Origin: Psilocybe azurescens
Taxonomy: Eukaryota; Basidiomycota; Agaricomycetes; Agaricales; Agrocybaceae
Direction: 5' to 3'
Length of the DNA stretch: 19,186 nt
Assembly (NCBI GenBank): GCA_023853785.1
Contig: JAJIRX010000367.1
Location: 1-19,186 of the forward strand
A model generated the notes under the pieces. It saw only the letters and a list, made by a program, of their open reading frames with translations, did not search any database and was not told the DNA's origin. The position numbers and the translations under genes are program-made. Each line of letters opens with the position of its first letter. Position 1 is the stretch's first letter. This document shows, one piece after another, positions 10,380 to 16,830 of the stretch.

Positions 10380-11921
10380 GCATACACTTTGAACGTCTTA
10401 AAAGCCTCAAAAGCGTCGCTCTTTTGCTTTAAGAACAGTACAGCATGCAGCTTGGTACAGTCATCAAGGAAAGTGATCCAATAGTGGTATCCCTCCGGAC
10501 TGGCAACAGGGAGAGGTCCATGAAGGTCAGAATGGATGAGCTCAAGTGGTTCAAGTGATTCTCTTGTGGAGCTGGGAAATGGTGCAGATGTCATTTTGCC
10601 TGCCAGACATGCCTCGCAAATCGGATCGGGCTGATCTTTGGACGTAACGACGAGACCGAACACGAGATCGCCGTGTATCAATTGCTTGATTGTAGCACGA
10701 CTGTGGTGCGCACAGCAACGATGCCAAAGATTGATGTCCATTGGGAGAGTTGAAGCTGCGCTTGCACATTCGGAAATTGGCTCAGTGGATGCATCTAGAA
10801 TGCCACAATTTTGCGAGGTGACTGTAGCTGTGAATAGCGTCGTTCCGTCGTGTTTAAAGAACATGGTGGTCTCATTCACTTCCATGCAGATGCCTTTGTG
10901 TTTGGTAAGGTATAAACATGCCAATAGATTGTTGCGGAGTAGGGGAACATGCAAAACTCGTGTAAGCTCTACAGAACGCGATTCCTGACCATCTATCACC
11001 GGATTGATCATCACACTCCCAAAACCAGCTGAATAGATGATGGTGTTGTCTGCTAACTTGACTGGGACGATGTAGGGGCGTGTAATTGCGTATCCATGCG
11101 CTGATGCGGTGTCATATGACTACTGGCACCTGTGTCTGTGAGCCAATCAAAGTTAGCATCGCTTTGGGAGGTGTTTGAAGCGGATGTAGACAGTGCACTT
11201 GCATTTCCAGCAAATTCTGGCTTGGGATCCTTCTCAGTGGTCTCCTGCGCTTTCCTGGCCTTCTGACCTCTGTTCTTGTATCTAGTGCGGACACTTTCCT
11301 TCGCTTTCTCTTGAGAGTTGAGATATCGGCTGCATTCAGCTTGCATGTGGTTGTTCATGCCACAAAACGTGCAGAGAAGCATAGGGGGGCGCAGGAGTGC
11401 GAGATGACGATGCTGCAAGTGCAGAGGCGACGCTAGGAACAGCAGAAGCGCGATGGTGACGTTGGGACTCCTCTGTGACAAAGGCCTGTTGAATGGTAGC
11501 CTTCTCCAACTTGTCCATGAGCAATAGAGACGAAGCAAAGCCACTGAACTCGTCTGGAAGCACCCTAATGAATGTCATGCTTGCCAGCTCATCATCTAGA
11601 TTGGTGAGAGTGAAGTCCTTAGGCCGAAGATCTTGAATCCTGTGAATGGCAGTGTCCACCCTGTTCATGAGGGATTGCAGAGATTCTTCTTCTTGCTTCC
11701 TAATAGAGAATAGGTCGTCATAGGCATTGAAGCGTGCACCAGGACACTTCTGGAGGTGTACTGAAGCGAGGGCAGCCCACATAGCGACAGGATCGTCCGA
11801 AATAGAGGCAAAATGGATCTTCTGATTCTCTTCAACAGCCAGATAGATGTAGCCAGCTGCCTTGTCCGATTTGGTGTTCCAAGCGTCGAGTGCGGCCTCC
11901 TCAGTGTCTTTGGGTGCATCC
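10380..11921 (-). pseudogene. Ty1/copia gag-protease-integrase N-term, broken
   Basis: Minus-strand copia polyprotein start. Gag (about 11920-11400): PKDTEEAALDAWNTKSDKAA, YIYLAVEENQ and FIRVLPDEFSGFASSLLLM, as in UBN2-type copia Gag. After a frameshift near a G-run at about 11384-11390 comes the zinc knuckle CTFCGMNNHMQAEC (11373-11332), then the aspartic protease site WLTDTGASSHMT (DTG at 11136-11128). Two more frame changes (about 11105-11065) lead to LADNTIIYSAGFGSV. The GAG-pre-integrase HHCC domain follows (LWHRCCAHHS, DPICEACLAGKMTSAPFP), then HSDLHGP with the first catalytic Asp of integrase. The sequence ends at 10380 after FKTFKVYA, so the second D and E are missing. The Gag N-terminus is cut at 11921 by LINE D. 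Frame-open codons beyond 11921 belong to antisense LINE sequence. Confidence 0.88.
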
Positions 11922-12227
11922 TTTCTTGTTCCGGTACTGCCACATAGCCACCGTGAGAAAAACTTGCTCATCGTCAACAACGTTCTCAACAAAGATCTAC
12001 TTGGGTAACCACCCCAGCAGCACCACCATTGGCAGTTTAGCTTTGGGTGTCCATAGCTATGCCGCCTAAACAGCAACCCACAAGGCCACTGTCCCCTTTT
12101 CAGACAGCGACCTCCAGAGTCAAACCATCCGCAGCTCAACCTTCGTCGACTGCATCCCGGCTCAAACAGCGAGCGCTCCTGCTGTTGAGAGACCTATAGC
12201 CAAGGCCCAGTCCCTGCTTCACGTGGG

Positions 12228-12237
12228 GCACGCACCG
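12228..12237. repeat. Target-site duplication, left copy (GCACGCACCG)
   Basis: Ten bases directly left of the TIR element. They match the ten bases at 13440-13449 (GCATGCACCG) with one C/T difference. Copy B has the corresponding sequence once (about 5621-5630), as expected for an unoccupied site. Confidence 0.65.
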
Positions 12238-12272
12238 AGGTCTTTACACTCCCCACAGGTACCGATCGGAAC
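12238..12272 (+). repeat. Left terminal inverted repeat
   Basis: 35 bases starting AGGTCTTTACAC and ending TCGGAAC. Pairs with 13405-13439. The outermost two bases (AG) and most of the next 30 agree; differences are five substitutions and two single-base gaps. Confidence 0.7.
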
Positions 12273-12300
12273 TGGTCAGAATCCGACTGGTTCTGATCGG
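12262..12300. repeat. Imperfect 39-bp palindrome in the left arm
   Basis: Begins CCGATCGG and ends CTGATCGG. Fifteen of 19 arm positions pair. All four mismatched positions are of the A/G or C/T type, so it may once have been perfect. It overlaps the inner part of the left TIR. Confidence 0.6.
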
Positions 12301-12306
12301 AATTTT

Positions 12307-12329
12307 ATTTGGCAGTGTCCCTGCCAAAT
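12307..12329. repeat. Perfect hairpin ATTTGGCAG / CTGCCAAAT
   Basis: Nine-base perfect inverted repeat with a five-base loop (TGTCC) in the left subterminal arm of the TIR element. It is not followed by a T-run, so there is no reason to call it a terminator. Confidence 0.7.
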
Positions 12330-12351
12330 TAGCAGTGAAATGTCCAAATTT

Positions 12352-12538
12352 TTCTGACCGGATTCTGACTGGATTCTGATTGGAACCACTGGTACCGACC
12401 AGTTCCATTGTTAACAAGTCCGACCAAAATCCGATCGGAATCCAACCGGAATCCGACTGGAATCCAAGTGGAATTCATCAAATTTGAAACCCAATTAGAC
12501 CCAATTCCGAGTGGAATCCGAGTGGTACCAAGCGGAAC
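12352..12538 (+). repeat. Left subterminal arrays of 11-bp units
   Basis: Three short tandem arrays share an 11-bp period. 12352-12384 holds three TTCTGA-type units. 12419-12473 holds five units (TCCGACCAAAA, TCCGATCGGAA, TCCAACCGGAA, TCCGACTGGAA, TCCAAGTGGAA). 12506-12538 holds three units of the TCCGAGTGG type. The consensus is about T-Y-C-Y-R-A-N-Y-G-G-A. Subterminal repeats of this kind often bind transposase in cut-and-paste elements; that role is inferred. Confidence 0.78.
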
Positions 12539-13055
12539 TATATTATGTCAGCATACTATTTACAGCTCAGCAAGTAATAACACAAAAGTATATATAGATC
12601 TCAACAGTTTGTGACAAATTTGGTATTGTTAGAATTGTAAAATTGAGGAGAATATGTTTATGTAATAGTTATATAAAATTAAAAATTTCTAATAAAGAAA
12701 TACCTATTTTTCATATAAATCTGTGCTTATATAATCTAAATGTCTTGAATAAAATTAATTTTGTATTCCATTAATTTGTATTATTGTAAAACTATTAATA
12801 TGTAGCTAACAGAGTGCTATTTTGTTGCAAAATATAGTTTACAATATCTATATATATTTAAATTTACAGTATTTTGTATATTGAACATGCCAACATAATA
12901 TTCTGATGATGGTGTAATTACAGATGCATTGCCCTCAATTTTCTGATCATTTTGATATATAATATGTGGGTATAGCTTCAGAGGAAGTGCCAGAATATAT
13001 TATTGGATGTTGTAAAGAATGGTATATAATTCATAAAATGTTGATAATACCACAA

Positions 13056-13138
13056 GCAATAATAGTGTAGTTGGTAATGTGTGTATAGAATTAATATATA
13101 TATATGAAGCTGTTGGTTCAATTCCTGTTGAGTGTATT
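13056..13138 (+). other. tRNA-like segment with Pol III A box and B box
   Basis: TAGTGTAGTTGG at 13063-13074 matches the A-box consensus TRGCNNAGYNGG at 11 of 12 positions. GGTTCAATTCC at 13115-13125 matches the B-box consensus GGTTCGANTCC at 10 of 11. The 40-base gap fits tRNA geometry. Placing a tRNA on it gives a possible acceptor stem (13056-13062 with 13129-13135, five of seven pairs) and a D stem made only of G-U pairs. The anticodon loop lacks T33, so it is not a working tRNA. It may be a decayed tRNA or SINE head, or chance in AT-rich DNA. Confidence 0.35.
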
Positions 13139-13161
13139 TTATAATTTCGCATTTATTACAA

Positions 13162-13303
13162 ATATCATGTGACCTGAATGATTACTTAAGAGCTTATGTA
13201 AAAATATTATGTAATACTGACTAAGCAGACTATATCATGTGATTTCAATACATTATTTATAAGCTTATGTAAGCAATTATTATGTAATGCTGACTAAACA
13301 TTG
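13162..13303 (+). repeat. Tandem pair of about 70-bp units in the AT-rich core
   Basis: Unit 1 (13162-13230) and unit 2 (13232-13303) share ATATCATGTGA at their starts, then AGCTTATGTAA, ATTATGTAAT and CTGACTAA in the same order and spacing. The middle of the units differs. Looks like a local duplication that has since diverged. Confidence 0.72.
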
Positions 13304-13345
13304 TATTATACACTGAACAAGTACATTATGAGAAATTCCGGTGAT

Positions 13346-13414
13346 TCCGACTGGTTCTGAGTGGGTCCGAGTGGATTCCGATTGGTTCCGACTAGGTCCA
13401 AGCGGTTCCGACCG
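13346..13414 (+). repeat. Right subterminal array of 10-11-bp units
   Basis: About six units of the same kind as in the left arm (TCCGACTGGT, TCTGAGTGGG, TCCGAGTGGA, TCCGATTGGT, TCCGACTAGG and a degenerate one) run into the right TIR. They lie on the same strand as the left-arm units although the termini themselves are inverted. Confidence 0.75.
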
Positions 13415-13439
13415 TACCCGTGGGGCACTGTAAAGTACT
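13405..13439 (-). repeat. Right terminal inverted repeat
   Basis: Reverse complement begins AGTACTTTACAG and ends TCGGAAC, mirroring the left TIR at 12238-12272. It overlaps the last units of the right subterminal array. Confidence 0.7.
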
Positions 13440-13449
13440 GCATGCACCG
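13440..13449. repeat. Target-site duplication, right copy (GCATGCACCG)
   Basis: Matches 12228-12237 with one C/T difference. LINE sequence aligned with copy B resumes directly after it. Confidence 0.65.
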
Positions 13450-14659
13450 CCTAACCCAGTCGGCTCTGCCACATCGTCGAGGCAGAGTTCTTGTCATCGC
13501 ACTCCCACGGTTACTGCCAGAGACAACACTGCCCAGCCCTCCGACGCTCCGTCACCCGCGAGGTCTGAGGACGAAGATATGGACAACCCCCCTCTTACCT
13601 ATCACTCAGTTACGGAGATTCCGACGTGGTAGAAGATAGTCAAAGGATTATTGGGGCACTCAGAACGATCATGGAGTATGTCAATTCCTCACACATCGAT
13701 CTTCATTCATCCCCCATGGGGGCATCCCTGGCTCAAGCGGTGGTTGATTTCACCCATAAAACCTTCAATGGGGACTTGGGTACTACTCCCACTCCCAAAA
13801 ACATCCTCCCAATCCGTGCAGTTGCGGAGTTATTCACTGCAGAAGACGACACTATTCGACGGCCTTTGGCCGTCGGTTGGAACTCTCCAGACCCTCTCCG
13901 CCTCTCCTCCCCCCCACTTGGTCTGACCACGGTGGAGCTGGAGACGACGACATCGTTATGACACTGGCTGAGCCCGCACGTTCCTCTTGTAGGAATCGCC
14001 GGCCAGGCCTCCTATCTGAGCACAGCAGGACAAAGGGAAAGGTCGGGCTGACAAGCCTGCCTCTACCCCTGCTCCTCCTCAACCCTGTCCACCGGCCAAG
14101 AAGCCTGTGGTCCCTAATCAGAGGCCCCCCCGGTGCCCCCTTCCTCCCTCACGCCCTGCGCGCCCGGCTCCCCATTCTTACGCGGACACCGCTCGCAAGG
14201 CCGCCCCATCAAGCAGCCAGCTTCGCCAGCTGCTCCTCCATCTAGGCCTCCCTCCCGCAAGGGTAGGAAGATCCCAGACTACACTGCACACAGCCCCTCT
14301 AGATGCCAGTTGCTCATCGACGTGGGAGATCATGCAAAAGACGCTAATCTCTCCACTCTATTCAAGGACTTGTCTTCGGATGTCCTCTCTCGTCAAGGCC
14401 TTCGTGTTAAGGTCCTTGGTGTTCAACTCACGTACGATGGGTACAGAGTACCCACCGACAAAAGTCCCCAGTGAGCGTGACACGGATATCCTCCGTGGAG
14501 CGATCACTTCTCATTTCAAGGCCCACTACAAGTTTACGCCATGGGTCAGCATGCCCACGTCCAAATCGTTCCTCTGGTGTCGACGTCCCTCGGTTCCAAG
14601 GTACTCACTATGACCTGGACCATCTCACCGAACGGGATGAGGTTGCCTCGGCACTCAAG

Positions 14660-14816
14660 GTCCCAAGTGCGCTTGTTGGTGATAGATATTTCTGTGATCC
14701 TAGAATCAAAGAACACCCGTTTGGCGTTTTTAACCGCCTTGTGATAAAGCTTCCAGTCCTCCGGAGAACCATGTTCCCGGTAGGCCTGAAGCGCTGACTG
14801 AACACGCATCCGTCCA
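14660..14816 (-). pseudogene. Inverted 157-bp scrap of LINE ORF2
   Basis: Read on the minus strand this gives ALQAYREHGSPEDWKLYHK and RVFFDSRITEISITNKRTWD, the ORF2 linker between endonuclease and RT. It matches copies A (about 2449-2605) and B (about 8385-8535). It lies between sense-strand LINE ORF1 (ends 14659) and plus-strand copia RT (starts 14817), so it is joined at both ends to sequence that does not normally neighbour it. Short shared bases (AGG at the left joint) are visible. Confidence 0.85.
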
Positions 14817-15916
14817 GCAGTCAGCTCGTCAGTGGAACATCAAATTGCATGCAGCACTCACCCAAATGGGATTCAAGCGAGTTGAAGCAGACAGATCTGT
14901 CTACATCTACTCTGATGGCCATGTTCGCATGTTTGTGCCCATTTACATCGATGATATCACCATAGCTTGCAAGGATGGAGCTGCAATTGATAGAGCAGTC
15001 AAGCAGTTAGCTGAGCACTTCAAATGCAGAGATCTTGGTCCAATGGAGTTCCTGCTTGGTGTAGGCATCATGAGAGACCACAAATCGTGCACAATTGCTC
15101 TACACCAATGCCAGTTCATTCTAGACATTCTAGAACACTACAACATGACTGATTGCAGTCCTGTGTTGACTCCTATGATTCCTGGCACTGTTCTCACCAA
15201 GGAAATGGGTGCTTCGTCACCAGAAGATTTGCAATTCATGCAAAATGTTCCCTATCTCTGCTGCATTGGTTCGGCTTCAATATCTCGCCTCCATGACCCG
15301 CAGTGACATTGCACATGTTGTTGCCTATCTGGAATGCTTTAACAGCAATCCTGGTCCCAAACACTGGGCAGCAGTAAAACATCTATTGCGCTATTTGAAG
15401 GGTACACTTGATCACAAGTTGCACTACTCGGGCAAGCTGGGTCTAGACATGTTCAGCACCTACTGCGATGCGTCTCATGGTGACTGCAAAGACACTGGAC
15501 ACTCTACAGGTGGTTATGTGACGATTATGGCTGGTGGTGCAGTTGGCTGGAGCAGCAAACTGCAGGGAATAGTTGCACTTTCTACCACTGAAGCAGAGTT
15601 CATTGCAGCTGTTGAAGCAGGCAAGGAGATTGCATGGATGCGCAACATTCTCCTCAAATTTGGTTATCACATTGACAAGCCTTCCACTCTTCACATTGAC
15701 AACCAATCTGCGATCAGTGTCTCCAAGAATCCCGAACACCATAGATGCATGAAGCACCTGGACCTGCGCATCTACTGGCTGCGCGATGCAGTAAATGACA
15801 AGATGATCGACCCTACGTTTGTTTCTACTGATGAGCAAGTTGCAGACATTCTTACGAAGGCTCTGCCTGCTGCAAAGGTTGAATTTTGCCGAGAGGAGAT
15901 GGGGATTTATGTTTAG
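14817..15916 (+). pseudogene. Ty1/copia RT C-terminal half and RNase H
   Basis: Last part of a copia polyprotein. The RVT_2 reverse transcriptase enters at QSARQWNIKLHAALTQMGF, has the catalytic FVPIYIDDITIA motif (about 14932-14967) and runs to about 15260. A 1-base frameshift near 15260-15270 breaks the frame, which resumes as RLQYLASMTRSDIAHVVAYL. RNase H follows intact: YCDASH (about 15460), STTEAEFIAA and HIDNQSAISVSKN supply D, E and D. The C-terminal VADILTKALP is classic for copia. Stop TAG at 15914-15916. The upstream half of RT is missing, replaced by the inverted LINE scrap. This is the best preserved coding region here, with only one visible break besides truncation. Confidence 0.92.
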
Positions 15917-15955
15917 AGTATATTTCATTCTTTTCATTTCTGAGACTGTTCAGAT

Positions 15956-15964
15956 CACGGGGGA
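15956..15964 (+). promoter_or_regulatory. Polypurine tract of the copia element
   Basis: CACGGGGGA directly before the TG that opens the LTR, about 40 bases after the pol stop. In LTR elements this tract resists RNase H and primes plus-strand DNA synthesis. Confidence 0.72.
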
Positions 15965-16192
15965 TGTTAGAATTGATATTTCAGACTCAGACTGATGGGA
16001 TCACATGACAGACACCTATGTAGCTGTAGCACACCGCTTGAACTCCTTAGTTACTCACTTTGGACTTCAGGCAAGTAGATAGCATAGTTCAGTCTCAATA
16101 CACTCAGTTACTCACTTTGGACTTCAGGCCCTCATTGCCACTCTGTCTGATACAGTGTGACCACGAAACTCAGACCACAGGTGTCTCGCACA
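15965..16192 (+). repeat. Copia 3' LTR, right border uncertain
   Basis: Starts TGTTAGAATTGATATTTC right after the polypurine tract, as expected for a copia 3' LTR. The right border is not fixed: a CA at 16190 or 16192 (CTCGCACA) is possible, or the LTR may be cut short by the LINE sequence that starts at about 16213. No 5' LTR of this element is in the window to compare. It contains a 24-bp direct duplication. Confidence 0.65.
16049..16129 (+). repeat. 24-bp direct repeat inside the copia LTR
   Basis: The sequence beginning AGTTACTCACTTTGG occurs identically at 16049-16072 and 16106-16129, 57 bases apart. Repeats in the U3 part of LTRs can act as enhancers; here that is only a possibility. 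Confidence 0.8.
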
Positions 16193-16212
16193 TTTCCGAA
16201 CTTGCCACCTTT

Positions 16213-16236
16213 ACCAGGGAGAGCTGGTACCGCTAG
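16213..16236 (+). repeat. 24-bp LINE 3' UTR relic beside the poly(A) of copy C
   Basis: Identical to 4241-4264 in the plus-strand 3' UTR of A', and 23 bases of it are the exact reverse complement of 16612-16634 in copy C. It touches the poly(T) at 16237. It may be the start of an older plus-strand LINE fragment into which copy C inserted. Confidence 0.7.
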
Positions 16237-16258
16237 TTTTTTTTTTTTTTTTTTTTTT
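16237..16258 (-). repeat. Poly(A) tail of LINE copy C
   Basis: Uninterrupted run of 22 T on the plus strand, equal to a poly(A) tail in LINE sense. It is followed in LINE sense by the 24-bp relic and then by copia LTR-side sequence. Confidence 0.93.
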
Positions 16259-16830
16259 GAATTCATCAATTTGTATACTGGTGCGCGAAAGCAGTCCGGT
16301 CGCTAAGTACAAATGCCCGACCAGGTAACTACTAAGAAACTGTTCGCCAAAACTACTAAGAGTCCATTGGAAACACTGAAGCCTATGATAAATGACTATG
16401 CTGAACACATAACGGGGTAGCTAATGTGGGGATATAACGCCAACCTCGATGCACAGTAGGAAGCAATAAAATGAACCTATCTACAAAGAACAACCTCGCG
16501 GGATATAGACTAGGAGTGACCCTAGCCTTAGGAAGCCTGGGGTGGAGCGGAGGCAACACCAGCAGGAGATAACTAACAAGGGTGGGGGCGCCCAAGTCCA
16601 GCAGTCAAGATTAGCGGTACCAGCTCTCCCTGGTTCCCACATACTCAACGCCGTTCGTAACGTGGCCCAGGTCCTGGGTGAAGGTAGTGAGTCGAACACC
16701 AAAGCAAGTGGCGAACAAGCCCCGCCAAAACGGACTACCCCCAGCATAGCCAAACAACCACGAGCCAAGCCGATAATTGGCCCATGCCAATCAAGACCGC
16801 CGAACGAAGACTCCCCCACAATGCACAATG
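16259..16830 (-). other. LINE 3' untranslated region, copy C
   Basis: Non-coding 3' UTR, collinear with 4044-4616 of A'. The open frames on the plus strand here (for example 16542-16877) are antisense to a UTR, have no recognisable motif and are not called as genes. Confidence 0.75.

Larger units (their letters stand above)
12238..13439. mobile_element. 1.2-kb non-autonomous TIR element inserted in LINE D
   Basis: 1202-bp insertion with inverted termini. The left end 12238-12272 and the reverse complement of 13405-13439 agree at 29 of 36 alignment columns, including shared CTTTACA, CCCCAC, GGTAC and TCGGAAC blocks. It is flanked by a 10-bp duplication with one mismatch. The interior (about 12540-13310) is very AT-rich and has no frame with recognisable protein, so it cannot encode its own transposase. 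GC-rich 10-11-bp repeats lie near both ends. A duplication of 9-10 bp would suit Mutator-like elements better than hAT (8 bp), but the superfamily is undetermined. Confidence 0.72.
11922..14659 (+). mobile_element. LINE copy D (5' end and ORF1), split by a TIR element
   Basis: Plus-strand LINE that aligns with copy B from the 5' terminus (B 5313) through 5' UTR and ORF1, to about B 6850. It is interrupted from 12238 to 13439 by a 1.2-kb insertion; removing this rejoins the alignment to B in register (B about 5621-5640). At 14659 the LINE stops in ORF1 and an inverted ORF2 scrap follows. The left edge lies in minus-strand copia gag. ORF2 in sense orientation, 3' UTR and poly(A) are absent. Confidence 0.87.
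12059..14659 (+). pseudogene. LINE ORF1, broken and interrupted, copy D
   Basis: Same protein as the copy B ORF1. The ATG at 12059 gives MPPKQQPTRPLSPF; an indel soon shifts the frame, and the TIR element interrupts it at 12238. After 13449 the coding trace resumes with SEDEDMDNPPLTYHSVTEIP (about 13568-13627), ends at the same TGGTAG break as B (13627-13632), and continues one frame over as VVEDSQRIIGALRT. The central block GRKIPDYTAHSPSRCQLLID to TYDGYRVPTDK (about 14263-14461) is followed by a 1-base insertion that yields a stop at 14472. The trace runs on as PSERDTDILRGAITSHF and HYDLDHLTERDEVASAL to 14659. The zinc knuckles are lost. Confidence 0.8.

Noticed and set aside
11922..12139. 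Extended Gag N-terminus upstream of 11921 on the minus strand
   Set aside because: These codons come from the antisense strand of the LINE D 5' UTR and ORF1; the same sequence occurs in B without Gag.
12352..12538. CRISPR-like array
   Set aside because: Units are 11 bp, contiguous and degenerate, without spacers or cas genes; the setting is eukaryotic.
12408..12614. 68-residue plus-strand frame within the TIR element
   Set aside because: It is a translation of the 11-bp array and AT-rich DNA, with no motif or coding character.
13093..13106. TATATATATATATA as a promoter TATA box
   Set aside because: It lies in a generally AT-rich segment with no gene downstream.
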